Assembly (NCBI RefSeq): GCF_001907695.1
Contig: NZ_KV880643.1
Coordinates: 1-64,000 of the forward strand
Reading direction: 5' to 3'
DNA from: Thalassospira sp. TSL5-1
GTDB lineage: Bacteria; Pseudomonadota; Alphaproteobacteria; Rhodospirillales; Thalassospiraceae
Length of the DNA stretch: 64,000 nt
Made by a program: the position numbers and the translations under genes. Under the pieces are notes generated by a model that was given only the letters and a program-made list of their open reading frames with translations, did not search any database and had not been told where the DNA came from. Numbering within the stretch: position 1 is the stretch's first letter; each line of letters opens with the position of its first letter. Below are positions 18,471-27,969 of the stretch, in pieces.

Positions 18471-20624
18471 TCAGACTTCCTTCAGGTGGAACAAACGATG
18501 TTCATCGAGCCATGTCTCGAAACCATCGGGGACGACGAAAGTGGTCGCATCAGATTCAATGATTGCCGGCCCTGTGACGTGATTGCCTGGCAGCAGCGAT
18601 TCCATGCGATAGAGCTGTGCTTCCATCCAGCGTTTCTTGCGATAGAACTGACGTGTTCCGAGCTTTGCCTCTTCGGGCGGGGTTTCGGATTGCAGCTCTT
18701 CTTTCGGGATGGTTGGTTTGGGGATGGGGACGGTGCCACGCATGATCGCGCCTGTTACCGAATAACCCAGTTCAGGCGAGCGTGCGCTGGCGGAATAAAC
18801 CCGGCCATAAGTATTGTTATAGGCCTCGACCAGCTTTTCCCAGTCGGCTTCAGTTGATGCCGAATGGATCGGGCTTTCGATTTCAAGATCGTTGAGCTGT
18901 CCGCGATATTGCATGCGATAGCCCGGCTGAAGCTGAACCTTGTCCGCGTCATAGCCATTAAGCTTGAATTCTTCGAGCACGCGTTCGGTCAGCTCTTCCC
19001 AGGCTTCCTGCAGCACTTTCGAGGCGGCTATTTTTTCCGCGTCAGAGGCATCCGGGGCGATATTGATGTCGAGCGACTTGTCATAGCGATATTCAAAATC
19101 GGCTGCGGCACAGCCGAATGCCGAGAAACCGGCCGCCCATGCCGGCACGATGACATCTTCAAAGCCCAGTCCTTCGGTATAGCCATATGTATGGACCGGA
19201 CCGGCACCGCCATAAGAGAAGCATACGAAGTTGCCTGGCGAATAACCTTTGCCCGAAATCATAGACCGCAGATAATCCCGAAGGTCGGAATCAAGCAGTT
19301 CGATCACACCTGCGGCGGCATCCTCGACCGAAAGCCCAAGCGGATCGGCAAGCTGTGTTTTGATGGCATCAACAGAGCGTTGACGATCAAGCTTAACAGC
19401 CCCGCCAAGGAAGTTATCCGGGTTGAGATAGCCTAGAACCATGTGGCAATCCGAAATTGTCACGGTATCAATGCCGCTGTCTGCCCAGCACACACCCACG
19501 CGATAGCCTGCGGAATCCGGCCCGAGTTTGATGGCCTTTGTATAGGGATCAAGCCGGATAAAGGAACCCGCACCGGCCCCGACGGAATCCATCGCCACCA
19601 GGGGCAGCGAGAGGACGAGACGGGCCATATCGGGATCGTTTTTGATGGTAAGCTCACCCTGGGTGATCAGGGCAACGTCAAAGGAGGTTCCGCCAATATC
19701 GGAACAGGCAATATTTTTATAACCGAGAACTTCGCCAAGATATTTGGCCCCGATAACGCCCCCGATCGGGCCGGAAACGATGGTGCGGGCAAGTTCCTTT
19801 GCTTTCCAGGAAATGGTGCCGCCATGTGTTGCCATAACGCGGAAGTCAAACTTGGTGCCCTGTTCCTTGAAGGCATCCGAGATTTTTTTCAGGGTCTGGC
19901 GCGAGGGTTCGGCAGCATAGCCTTCGAGAATGGTGGTGTTGGTGCGGTGTGTTTCCTTGCGCACCGGATAATAATCCGCCGAGGCAAAAACCGGGATATT
20001 CTTGCCGCTTTTGGCAATTTCCTCAAGCACGATGTCGCGTGTGCGGCGTTCATGCGTCGAGTTCTTATAGGAATGAAGCAGGCTGATCACGATGCCTTCA
20101 ACATCCATTGCGATCAGTTCCCGCGCTGCCTGGCGTGCGCTTTCTTCGCGCAGCGGAATGACGACCGTGCCCGACATATCAACACGCTCCACCACGCCCC
20201 GGGTGAGCTGCCGAGGTACCAGGGGCGGGTCATAGGCATGGGTATTCAGATGGATGCGATCCTCATAGGCATAACCCAGATAACACTGGATTGCCCGGCC
20301 CATACGATGGAAATCTTCCATGCCTGCATTGACGATCAGGCCGCATTTCAGGCCCTTGCGTTGTACGACACGGTTGAGCATCGCAGTGCCGGAATAAACG
20401 CCGGTCTGCAATTGCCCAAGAGCCTCGGACATATCCATATCCCACAGCGACAAACCGTCGCGACTGGAATTGATCAGGCCGATGGCCTCGTTTTGGGGGG
20501 TTGATTGCGCTTTGCCGACCACGAATTCGCCGCTTGCATCGACAAAGAATGTATCGGTCATGGTTCCACCAGCATCAATACCGAGAACCTGAACGTTACG
20601 CGCGTTTTTATTCTGCACGTTCAT
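18471..20624 (-). CDS. acxA: Acetone carboxylase beta subunit (HyuA family)
   Basis: The 717-residue protein belongs to the hydantoinase A/oxoprolinase family, with the ASKHA-type phosphate loop VLGIDAGGTMTDTFFVDA near the N-terminus, NIACSDIGGTSFDVALIT in the middle and VCFSYGGAGPVHTYGYTE later. The beta subunit uses ATP to phosphorylate acetone and bicarbonate. The start MNVQNKNARN at 20624 follows GGAGGAACAAT and gives the usual family length. First gene of acxABC; a sigma-54 promoter lies 50-64 bp upstream. Confidence 0.93.
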   Translation of the reverse strand: MNVQNKNARNVQVLGIDAGGTMTDTFFVDASGEFVVGKAQSTPQNEAIGLINSSRDGLSLWDMDMSEALGQLQTGVYSGTAMLNRVVQRKGLKCGLIVNAGMEDFHRMGRAIQCYLGYAYEDRIHLNTHAYDPPLVPRQLTRGVVERVDMSGTVVIPLREESARQAARELIAMDVEGIVISLLHSYKNSTHERRTRDIVLEEIAKSGKNIPVFASADYYPVRKETHRTNTTILEGYAAEPSRQTLKKISDAFKEQGTKFDFRVMATHGGTISWKAKELARTIVSGPIGGVIGAKYLGEVLGYKNIACSDIGGTSFDVALITQGELTIKNDPDMARLVLSLPLVAMDSVGAGAGSFIRLDPYTKAIKLGPDSAGYRVGVCWADSGIDTVTISDCHMVLGYLNPDNFLGGAVKLDRQRSVDAIKTQLADPLGLSVEDAAAGVIELLDSDLRDYLRSMISGKGYSPGNFVCFSYGGAGPVHTYGYTEGLGFEDVIVPAWAAGFSAFGCAAADFEYRYDKSLDINIAPDASDAEKIAASKVLQEAWEELTERVLEEFKLNGYDADKVQLQPGYRMQYRGQLNDLEIESPIHSASTEADWEKLVEAYNNTYGRVYSASARSPELGYSVTGAIMRGTVPIPKPTIPKEELQSETPPEEAKLGTRQFYRKKRWMEAQLYRMESLLPGNHVTGPAIIESDATTFVVPDGFETWLDEHRLFHLKEV

Positions 20625-20673
20625 TATTGTTCCTCCTTGTTGGACGATCCCTCCCGGATCGCACATGAAAGAG

Positions 20674-20688
20674 GGCAATCAACGTGCC
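20674..20688 (-). promoter_or_regulatory. Sigma-54 (-24/-12) promoter of acxABC
   Basis: Read on the minus strand the sequence is TGGCACGTTGATTGC, which fits the consensus TGGCACG-N4-TTGC exactly. It lies about 50 bp before the acxA start codon and matches the presence of a sigma-54 activator gene beside the operon. Confidence 0.85.
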
Positions 20689-20765
20689 AGTCAGTTTATA
20701 GATGTTCTAACAATCTGATTATGCGGCTTTTTATTTCTTTTCTAACTCAGTGGAGCTGAAAAGAG

Positions 20766-20808
20766 TGTCCGTATTCCGGACAGTGTCCGACCGGAAAGCC
20801 GTAAATTC
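20766..20808. promoter_or_regulatory. Candidate upstream activator sites for AcxR
   Basis: TGTCCG-TATTC-CGGACA forms a perfect 6-bp inverted repeat at 20766-20782. A second TGTCCG begins at 20784, with a CGGAC half-site following near 20808. The sites lie roughly 80-130 bp upstream of the sigma-54 promoter, the usual distance for enhancer binding. No other gene needs them, since the next gene (cydX) is transcribed towards this region. Confidence 0.5.
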
Positions 20809-20952
20809 GGACGATATGGACATTGTGCAGTGAACGAGGATAACGGACGGTTTTGCGATAAGACGGAGTGGAATTGATGAACGTGTTTTGTCTACTGCAG
20901 GCGTTTTGGGATGTGGCACATAAACGGGGTATATCATAAAAACTGGCCAGCA

Positions 20953-20989
20953 ATATTGGCAGGGACGCATTGTAAGTCCCTGCCAATAT
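20953..20989. terminator. Strong hairpin after cydX
   Basis: ATATTGGCAGGGAC (20953-20966) is perfectly complementary to GTCCCTGCCAATAT (20976-20989), a 14-bp stem with a 9-base loop directly downstream of cydX on the minus strand. There is no clear T-run, so it may be a transcript stabiliser rather than a classical terminator. Confidence 0.6.
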
Positions 20990-21004
20990 ACACCTGCTGT
21001 GCTG

Positions 21005-21145
21005 CTAGGATTGCGTCCTGCGCGGTTCTGCGTCGTTGTTATGGTTCAGAAGTTTTTGGTCTTCCCGCAGTTCCAGCCACATCGCGTTCAATACGGCAAA
21101 TATGGCGGCCAAAGGCAGACCGAGGATCCATGCAAAATACCACAT
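21005..21145 (-). CDS. cydX: Cytochrome bd oxidase small subunit CydX
   Basis: A 46-codon gene translating as MWYFAWILGLPLAAIFAVLN followed by AMWLELREDQ and a polar tail. This single membrane helix with N-terminal MWYFAW and the glutamate after the helix is the hallmark of CydX/CbdX, which stabilises the haems of cytochrome bd. It begins 18 bp after the cydB stop in the same direction. GGAAAGGAC before the ATG can serve as ribosome site. Confidence 0.92.
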   Translation of the reverse strand: MWYFAWILGLPLAAIFAVLNAMWLELREDQKLLNHNNDAEPRRTQS

Positions 21146-21163
21146 GTTTTCCGTCCTTTCCGG

Positions 21164-22327
21164 TCAATAGACCGAGTGCGAGTTATCATGAACGCTGGCT
21201 GTTGTGACCTTGCCCCACAGCACCTTATAGACCCAGGCGGTGTACATTAGGATCAGCGGCATAAAGATCACCGTGACCACAAGCATGATGAACAGGGTCA
21301 ATTGGGACGATGAACTGTTCCACACCGTTAATGATGACTGCGGATGGGACGAAGAGGGCATGATGAAGGGAAACATCGTTAGCCCGACCGAGGAAATAAC
21401 CCCCAGAATAGCCATCTTGGAGAACAGCAATGTCGAAATTTCGCGCCCGGCCCGCAAGCCCAAAAAGGTCAGCAAACCGCCGACAATGCCCATTGCCGGT
21501 GCAATCGCGATCCAGGGACGTTCACCATAGGCTGTTAACCATGTTGCGGTTTTTTCTACATTGAAGTGCAACGGGTTGGATGGACCGGTGGTGATATAAT
21601 CACCAACGATACGATAGCCTTCAATGCCATAAGCCATCCAGACCCCGGCCAGAGCATAGGCCACCACCGCCAGCAGGGCCGCAACCGAACCAATGGTCCG
21701 GGCACGATGCTGGACGGCCCCTTCGGCTTTCAGGGTCAGCCAGGCCCCACCGTGCATGACCAGCATGGAGAGCGAAACGACACCAGCCAGAAGCGAAAAC
21801 GGATCTAGCAGGCCGATGAATTTGATATACCACGCCCCTTCATAGACGGAACGAAGGTCTTCGGTAAGGTGGAACGGCACACCCTGAATGACATTGCCAA
21901 CAGCAACCCCAAACAACAGGGCGGGAACGGCACCGGAAGCAAACAGGGCCCAGTCCCAGGCGGTGCGCCAGCGCGGATCATCGCGTTTGGAGCGATATTT
22001 GAACGCGACAGGCCGGACGATAAAGGCCGCCAGAACAACAAACATCGCCAGATAAAAGCCGGAGAAGGACACGGCATAAAGCGGCGGCCAGGCGGCAAAA
22101 ATTGCGCCGCCGCCCAGAATGAACCAAACCTGGTTGCCTTCCCAGACCGGGCCGACAGTATTGATGGCAACCCGGCGTTCAAGGTCAGTTTTACCAACAA
22201 ATGGAATAAGGGCACCAACCCCCATATCAAAGCCATCTGTCAGGGCAAACCCGATCAGCAGAACACCCAAAAGGCCCCACCAGATAACGCGCAAGACGTC
22301 ATAGCTGATTAAATCATGCAGAATCAT
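21164..22327 (-). CDS. cydB: Cytochrome bd ubiquinol oxidase subunit II
   Basis: The 387-residue protein has about nine membrane segments and the CydB signatures FALTDGFDMGVGALIPFVG and GPVWEGNQVWFILGGGAIFA. It pairs with CydA in the high-affinity terminal oxidase that reduces oxygen to water without pumping protons. It starts 5 bp after the cydA stop. Confidence 0.95.
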   Translation of the reverse strand: MILHDLISYDVLRVIWWGLLGVLLIGFALTDGFDMGVGALIPFVGKTDLERRVAINTVGPVWEGNQVWFILGGGAIFAAWPPLYAVSFSGFYLAMFVVLAAFIVRPVAFKYRSKRDDPRWRTAWDWALFASGAVPALLFGVAVGNVIQGVPFHLTEDLRSVYEGAWYIKFIGLLDPFSLLAGVVSLSMLVMHGGAWLTLKAEGAVQHRARTIGSVAALLAVVAYALAGVWMAYGIEGYRIVGDYITTGPSNPLHFNVEKTATWLTAYGERPWIAIAPAMGIVGGLLTFLGLRAGREISTLLFSKMAILGVISSVGLTMFPFIMPSSSHPQSSLTVWNSSSSQLTLFIMLVVTVIFMPLILMYTAWVYKVLWGKVTTASVHDNSHSVY

Positions 22328-22332
22328 GGCCG

Positions 22333-23943
22333 TTACTCCGCTGGCATGGCGATAGAGTCGGCATTGCGCCGGCCCGCCAGCCGATTTTTATGGCGTTGCA
22401 CCCAGGCTTCGGTTTCTTCCACATCCTGATACGGACCTTTGCGAATATATTTCAGCATCAGCCCCATTTCGATGATGAACAGAACAGTATAGAACAGCAC
22501 AAAGCCAGCCAGTGTCAGCGACACTTCGGTGATCGACAGGGAGGATACCGACAATGCGGTTGGCAGAACGCCGTCCACTGTCCAGGGTTGGCGGCCAAAT
22601 TCGGCAACAAACCAGCCCATTTCGGCGGCAATCCAGGGGGCCGGGATCATGATCACGGCCAGTTTGAGCATCGGGCGCGGATAATTCATGCCCTTGAACG
22701 AGGCCCGATAGAACAGATAAGCCATTGTGCCGATAAAGCCGAAGCCCAGCACAACCATGATTCGGAAGGCCCAGAACAGCGGCCAGACGGTGGGAACGGT
22801 GTCGTTTGCCGCAGCCACGATTTGGGCGTCGGTGGCCTGGCGTGGATCATCTATGTATTTTTTCAGCAAAAACGCAAAGCCAAGATCGGCGGAGTGTTTT
22901 TCAAAAATGGCGGTATCGGTTGGGTCCGGTGCGCCGTTTTTGGCCCGAATGTGCATCAGGGCATCATAGGCGATAATGCCGGAACGAATACGGTCCTGTG
23001 CCTGTGCGACAAGCTGGTTGATACCTGGAATTTCCGTTGTTAACGACCGTGTGCCGATCAAACCCATGACCCACGGGATTTCGATGGCATAATGCGTTTC
23101 ACGCGCCTTCTGGTCGGGAAAGCCAATCAGGTTAAACGATGCCGGGGCTTTTTCGGTATCCCACATCGCCTCGATCGCGGCGAGTTTCATTTTCTGGCTA
23201 TGGGTGGCGGAATAACCGCTTTCATCGCCCAGAAGCACCACCGAAAACGCTGCCGCCAACCCAAAGGCCGCGCCAACCGTAATGGAACGGCGGGCAAGTT
23301 CGATATGGCGTTCCTTGAGCATATACCAAGCCGAAACGCCAATGACAAAAACCGCTGCCGTGACATAGCCCGCGCTGACGGTGTGGACAAATTTTGCCTG
23401 CGCAACTTCGTTAAACAACACGGCAAAGAAATCCGTCATTTCCATGCGCATGGTTTGCGGATTAAATTGTGCGCCCACCGGGTTTTGCATCCAGCCATTG
23501 GCGATCAAAATCCACAGGGCCGAGAAGTTGGACCCGATTGCCACCAGCCAAGCCACGACCAGATGGGCCACTTTGCCCAGCTTGTCCCAGCCAAAGAAAA
23601 ACAGGCCGACAAAGGTCGCCTCAAGAAAGAAGGCCATCAGGCCTTCAATTGCCAAAGGCGCGCCAAAAATGTCACCGACATAGTGGCTATAATAGCTCCA
23701 GTTCATGCCGAACTGGAACTCCATTGTGATACCGGTCGCAACGCCGAGAACAAAGTTGATCCCGAACAGCGTACCCCAAAATTTTGTCATCTGCCGCCAG
23801 ATCGGGCGGTTGGTCATGACATAGACGGTCTCCATGATCGCGACCACAATGGACAAACCCAGGGTCAGCGGCACAAAGAGGAAATGATACATGGCCGTCA
23901 TGGCGAATTGCAGCCGTGACAGCTCGACGATGCCAAATTCCAT
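22333..23943 (-). CDS. cydA: Cytochrome bd ubiquinol oxidase subunit I
   Basis: The 536-residue protein carries the N-terminal FVPLTLGLSIVVAIMETVYV with the haem-ligand region nearby, GDESGYSATHSQKMKLAAIE at the start of a long Q-loop (quinol site), and WPLFWAFRIMVVLG at its end. The Q-loop length places it in the E. coli-like L group rather than the cyanide-insensitive CIO group. First of cydABX. An FNR-type site lies about 90-100 bp upstream. Confidence 0.95.
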   Translation of the reverse strand: MEFGIVELSRLQFAMTAMYHFLFVPLTLGLSIVVAIMETVYVMTNRPIWRQMTKFWGTLFGINFVLGVATGITMEFQFGMNWSYYSHYVGDIFGAPLAIEGLMAFFLEATFVGLFFFGWDKLGKVAHLVVAWLVAIGSNFSALWILIANGWMQNPVGAQFNPQTMRMEMTDFFAVLFNEVAQAKFVHTVSAGYVTAAVFVIGVSAWYMLKERHIELARRSITVGAAFGLAAAFSVVLLGDESGYSATHSQKMKLAAIEAMWDTEKAPASFNLIGFPDQKARETHYAIEIPWVMGLIGTRSLTTEIPGINQLVAQAQDRIRSGIIAYDALMHIRAKNGAPDPTDTAIFEKHSADLGFAFLLKKYIDDPRQATDAQIVAAANDTVPTVWPLFWAFRIMVVLGFGFIGTMAYLFYRASFKGMNYPRPMLKLAVIMIPAPWIAAEMGWFVAEFGRQPWTVDGVLPTALSVSSLSITEVSLTLAGFVLFYTVLFIIEMGLMLKYIRKGPYQDVEETEAWVQRHKNRLAGRRNADSIAMPAE

Positions 23944-24032
23944 AATTCTTGGCTCCAGTTACCGCTAAGGTAGAACTTCTGCGGTGTAAATTATTATTCG
24001 CGAATATAATAACATACTGGCCTAAATGCACA

Positions 24033-24046
24033 TTGATGGAGGTCAA
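24033..24046. promoter_or_regulatory. FNR/FnrL-type site upstream of cydA
   Basis: TTGATGGAGGTCAA differs from the FNR consensus TTGAT-N4-ATCAA at one position. It lies about 90 bp before cydA, which fits oxygen-limited induction of cytochrome bd. Confidence 0.5.
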
Positions 24047-24068
24047 AAATGGCCCTGGATTGCGATAA

Positions 24069-25730
24069 TTATTTTAATTCGAGAATTTGATCCGCAAACT
24101 CACGCTCTGCCTGCCTGTGTGCTGCAATCAAAATGACGGCATTGGGGAGAACCGTCCGTATCCCTTGCAAAACAGCCCTTGCTGTGGTGTCGTCAAGTCC
24201 TTCGGTGGGTTCGTCAAGCAGCAGAATTCTGGGGTTGCGGACCAGTGCGCGGGCCAATACAAGGCGGCGTGCCTCGCCACCGGACAGGCCTTCACCGCGC
24301 GAGCCGATCATGGCAGACAGTCCGCCCTTTTGCTTGATGACGGTGTCAAGCTGCACGGCGGATAACAGCCGCCACAAATGTGCATCATCTGCCGGTCCTG
24401 CCATGCGCAGCGCGTCGGCGATTGTTCCTGCCATCAGGGTGCTGCGTTGTGGCAGTAATGTCAGGCAGGTGCGTAAATCAGCTTCGGACCAGTCTGTAAT
24501 TTCTTTGCCCGCAATTGTGATATGTCCGGCCGTGATGGGGTGCAAGCCGGCAATGGCCAACAAAAGCGTTGATTTTCCCCGTCCACTGGGCCCCGTAAGC
24601 GCAATGGTCTTGCCAGGCTTTGCCACTAGCGACAGGGCTGTAAGGATTGGCAGGGAATCTTCTGCGGAGTCCAGGCGTTGCAGTGTTAGATCCGTAACCC
24701 GTAAATCCGTTTCACGGGCAGGATGTGCCGGGTTTTCGGGCGGAACGGGCATGGCAGCGGGATCGGCCAGGTCACGCCTGATCCGCCGGGCGGCATCGGC
24801 CATGCGCCCCAGGTCCGATACGGCACGCCGTAATGGTAACAGTGTTTCTGCCAGTGCCAGGGCGGCGAAAAAGCCCAAGGCAGCAAAAGCAGGGTCAATT
24901 TGCCGGGATTGCACCAGCATCATGCCGATCCCTAGGGCACCCGCCGAAACAATTGTTGTTAAAATTGCAAGCAACGCGCCCACCTGTCGCTCGCCATAAT
25001 CCAAGCGGCGTTGCAAAGCTTGGCGTCGGGTGTCGGCGGTGCGCACATGTTCTTTTTGCGCCACCAGATGGCCATAAACCGCTAAATCGCGCCGTGCGCG
25101 GATCAAGTCGATCAGTCGGGTGCGAAAAGCCTGTGCCGCGACTTCCTCGCGCCGTGACAGCGGAATGGAAAACCGTGCCATCCATATAAAGATGACTATT
25201 GCACCGGCCAAATATGCACCGGCAATCCAGATGCCGATGGCGGGCGCCACCAGCCACCACAACAGGATACAGGCCAGCACCAGCGTTGATATTGCGGCAA
25301 TGATCGGCAGGACCAACCGCAAAGACACGCCGTCCAATGCGTCAATATCGGCTGTTAAACGGTTTAAAACCTGTGCCCCGCGCATTCGGATCATCCGGGG
25401 ATAGGGGGCATTTACATATGTTGCCAATACCCGTGATCGCAATGTTTCAAGCGCACGAAGGGTCGCATCATGGGTTAACATGCGCTCGCCATAGCGCGCT
25501 GCCGCACGGCCAAGGGCCAGAAATCGCACCATCGCCGAGGGGCGAAACACATCAAACACCGCGCCTGCACCAACAAGCCCGGCGGCTGCTGCCGCTGTAA
25601 TAAACCACCCTGACAGCCCCAGAAGTGCGGCCCCCATCGCGAGCACGACAATACTGAGCGCAGCCCCCCGTAACATTGCCGATCGTTGGTCCCGCAGGAT
25701 AAGCCGAAAAATTTTCCAAAGTGCGTTCAC
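24069..25730 (-). CDS. cydC: Heterodimeric thiol exporter subunit CydC
   Basis: The 553-residue protein has an N-terminal ABC membrane domain with six helices (about residues 15-320) and a C-terminal ATPase with Walker A TGPSGRGKSTLLLA, signature LSGGEARRLVLARAL and Walker B ILLLDEPTEGLD. CydDC exports cysteine and glutathione and is needed to assemble cytochrome bd; its position just before cydAB supports this. The start overlaps the cydD stop by 4 bp (ATGA). Confidence 0.9.
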   Translation of the reverse strand: MNALWKIFRLILRDQRSAMLRGAALSIVVLAMGAALLGLSGWFITAAAAAGLVGAGAVFDVFRPSAMVRFLALGRAAARYGERMLTHDATLRALETLRSRVLATYVNAPYPRMIRMRGAQVLNRLTADIDALDGVSLRLVLPIIAAISTLVLACILLWWLVAPAIGIWIAGAYLAGAIVIFIWMARFSIPLSRREEVAAQAFRTRLIDLIRARRDLAVYGHLVAQKEHVRTADTRRQALQRRLDYGERQVGALLAILTTIVSAGALGIGMMLVQSRQIDPAFAALGFFAALALAETLLPLRRAVSDLGRMADAARRIRRDLADPAAMPVPPENPAHPARETDLRVTDLTLQRLDSAEDSLPILTALSLVAKPGKTIALTGPSGRGKSTLLLAIAGLHPITAGHITIAGKEITDWSEADLRTCLTLLPQRSTLMAGTIADALRMAGPADDAHLWRLLSAVQLDTVIKQKGGLSAMIGSRGEGLSGGEARRLVLARALVRNPRILLLDEPTEGLDDTTARAVLQGIRTVLPNAVILIAAHRQAEREFADQILELK

Positions 25731-27388
25731 GACAAATCCCCAAGCTCAATGATGCGGTCCATCCGTGCGGCAAGGGCAGGGTCATGCGTGGCAACAATCA
25801 GTGTTACACCTCGGTTTACCTGATCCAGAAGGCCGCGCATGACCGTTTGCGCGGTATCGGCATCAAGGTCGGCTGTGGGTTCATCGGCCAGGATAACATC
25901 CGGGTCCCCAAAAACCGCCCGCGCCAACATTACCCGTCGGGCTTCGCCACCTGAAAGGCCGCCGCCGGTTTCGCCCAAATGTGTTGCAAGGCCCCCTGGC
26001 ATTGTTTTTAAAACACCATCCAATGCCGCTGTTTTAATCGCGGCCTCCAGGTTGCCATTGCGGCCAAGTGTCAGGTTTTGCCGTAAACTGCCTGTCAGAA
26101 AATGCGGGGCCTGTGGCATCCAGCCCAGCCGGGCGCGCCAGCCATCGGCGTTATCAGGGCTTAGGGGCTGCTGTGCCACCAAAACGGTCCCTTGTGCGGG
26201 TATTTCAAGCCCCGCCATAAGCCGCAAGGCGCTGGTCTTGCCACTGCCGCTGGGGCCGACAAGCGCGACCCGTTCGCCCGGCGCAATGGCAATTTCGGGC
26301 AAGGCATAGCCTGATAGTGTAAAACAGCCAGATAACACAATACTTGCCGGGCCGGGCAAAGGTGCAGCAGGCCCGCCGCGCCCAGGCAATTCCCTACCGG
26401 TATTTGCCTGATAGGTGCTGATTTCGTCAATGACGGCGGCGGCAGCGGCCTTGTCATGCCAGGCGGCAGAAAGGTCACGCAGGGGCTGGTAAAAATCCGG
26501 CGCCAGCAATAACAGGAATATCCCTGCCTGCGGTGTAAGCGGGGCGACCCATGTGCCAAAATCCAGCACACCCAAAAGCGAAAAGCCGACATAAACCGCG
26601 ACCATCGCCACACCAATGGCTGCAAAAAGTTCCAGGACGGTGGATGATAGAAATGCAACACCCAGGACCGCCATTGTACGGCGTCGAAGATCGTCCGCCT
26701 GCTGGACAAATCCCTTTAAAACTGTGGAGCCTGCGCCTAACAAACGAATATCGGCAAGTGCTGAAAGCCGTTCGACAAGAAAGTCATTCAGTGTTCCGAT
26801 CTCGGTCATTTGCCGGGCGCTGGCTTCTTTGGCGGCCATGCCGACCAACGCCATAAAGACCGGTATCAAAGGGCCGGAGACCAGAAGCACCAGGCCCGCT
26901 GCCCAGGAATACCAGAAGGTCAAACCCAGTATGACCAGGGGAACAACCATGACCCGGGCGCGTGCCGGGGCATAGCGCGTGACAAAGGGGATTAAAAGAT
27001 CAAGTTTCTCGCCAGCCAGGGCCGCAACACTGCCGGCACCGCCCGTTGCGCTGTCGTGAATGCGTGTTGCCTCGGTGGCGATAATGCTGCTGCGGGCATG
27101 TTCCGTAATGATTTCAGCAGCAAATTGTGCCTGTGCATCGGCAAAATAGGTTAGAACGGCGCGTAACAGCCCCAATGCGATAAAGCCAGAAACGGCGAAT
27201 AGCGGCGAAGGGATGTCGCCTGCCAATAGTTGCCCCAGCACCCAGGCCACAAGTGCGGCCTGCAAAGGCCAAATCAATGCTGCCAAAACAGACAAAACGG
27301 CCGATATGCGTTGTGCACGCATCCCGGGTGTCATCAAAATGGCCATCCATTCTGATGCAGAAGGCTTTTGGCGGGAAGAATTATCCAT
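25727..27388 (-). CDS. cydD: Heterodimeric thiol exporter subunit CydD
   Basis: The 553-residue protein has the same fold as its partner: six membrane helices, then an ATPase with Walker A VGPSGSGKTSALRL, signature LSGGEARRVMLARAVF and Walker B VILADEPTADLD. The membrane part (TEATRIHDSATGGAGSVAAL, YAPARARVMVVPLVILGLTF) is the CydD type. The ATG at 27388 is preferred, with TGAGAG upstream; a TTG four codons earlier is possible. First gene of cydDC. Confidence 0.9.
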   Translation of the reverse strand: MDNSSRQKPSASEWMAILMTPGMRAQRISAVLSVLAALIWPLQAALVAWVLGQLLAGDIPSPLFAVSGFIALGLLRAVLTYFADAQAQFAAEIITEHARSSIIATEATRIHDSATGGAGSVAALAGEKLDLLIPFVTRYAPARARVMVVPLVILGLTFWYSWAAGLVLLVSGPLIPVFMALVGMAAKEASARQMTEIGTLNDFLVERLSALADIRLLGAGSTVLKGFVQQADDLRRRTMAVLGVAFLSSTVLELFAAIGVAMVAVYVGFSLLGVLDFGTWVAPLTPQAGIFLLLLAPDFYQPLRDLSAAWHDKAAAAAVIDEISTYQANTGRELPGRGGPAAPLPGPASIVLSGCFTLSGYALPEIAIAPGERVALVGPSGSGKTSALRLMAGLEIPAQGTVLVAQQPLSPDNADGWRARLGWMPQAPHFLTGSLRQNLTLGRNGNLEAAIKTAALDGVLKTMPGGLATHLGETGGGLSGGEARRVMLARAVFGDPDVILADEPTADLDADTAQTVMRGLLDQVNRGVTLIVATHDPALAARMDRIIELGDLS

Positions 27389-27485
27389 GACGGCTCTCAA
27401 ATTTGCATTAGATAATCGAAATTAAGAGAATAGCCAGTCCAAACCGCTTAATCCTTCTGATGGCATCATTCTGTTCCACGCAATT

Positions 27486-27968
27486 CTAGATTTGGTTCTT
27501 TTTGATGTTTTTGAGCATTTTGCCCAATACCTTTACACAGTTTTGTAGTTCTTCCTCATCTACGCCACGCAGGAGATTCTGATTGAGATCATTGATTGTT
27601 GGCGCCAGTCGCTTAAGTGTGCTGGTCCCGTCCTTGGTCAATCGGACGGTCCGAACGCGCTGGTCGGACTGGCTGATATTTCGTTCTGCCAGACCCGAAG
27701 ATACCAATTGTTCTACTGTTCGGCTTGTTGTGGATTGCTCCGTCACGGAAAGGATCGACAATTCGTTGATTGTCAGTTCTCCGAACGCCGAAAGGCATGA
27801 AAGCATACGCATTTTTGCCCCCTGAAGCCCGTCTTTGCACAAAGCAGCATTTTGATCCGTTGCCCAGCGATATGCCAGTCGGGTGATAAGATAAGGTAAA
27901 TATGCTTCCAGTTCTTCGCGAGACTTGAACGGAAATTTGATTTCGTGGGCAGCGGGCTCCTTTATCAT
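27486..27968 (-). CDS. MarR-family regulator (second of a tandem pair)
   Basis: The 160-residue protein has the MarR winged helix: GELTINELSILSVTEQSTTS forms helix-turn-helix and recognition helix (about residues 65-85), followed by a wing with RVRTVRLTKDG. It begins 1 bp after the stop of the other MarR gene, so the two are co-transcribed behind iorA-iorB-thioesterase. MarR proteins bind small aromatic ligands and commonly repress aromatic catabolism; MarR regulators of indole-acetate catabolism are known in other bacteria. The two proteins are diverged and are not simple duplicates. Confidence 0.85.
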   Translation of the reverse strand: MIKEPAAHEIKFPFKSREELEAYLPYLITRLAYRWATDQNAALCKDGLQGAKMRMLSCLSAFGELTINELSILSVTEQSTTSRTVEQLVSSGLAERNISQSDQRVRTVRLTKDGTSTLKRLAPTINDLNQNLLRGVDEEELQNCVKVLGKMLKNIKKNQI

Positions 27969-27969
27969 A

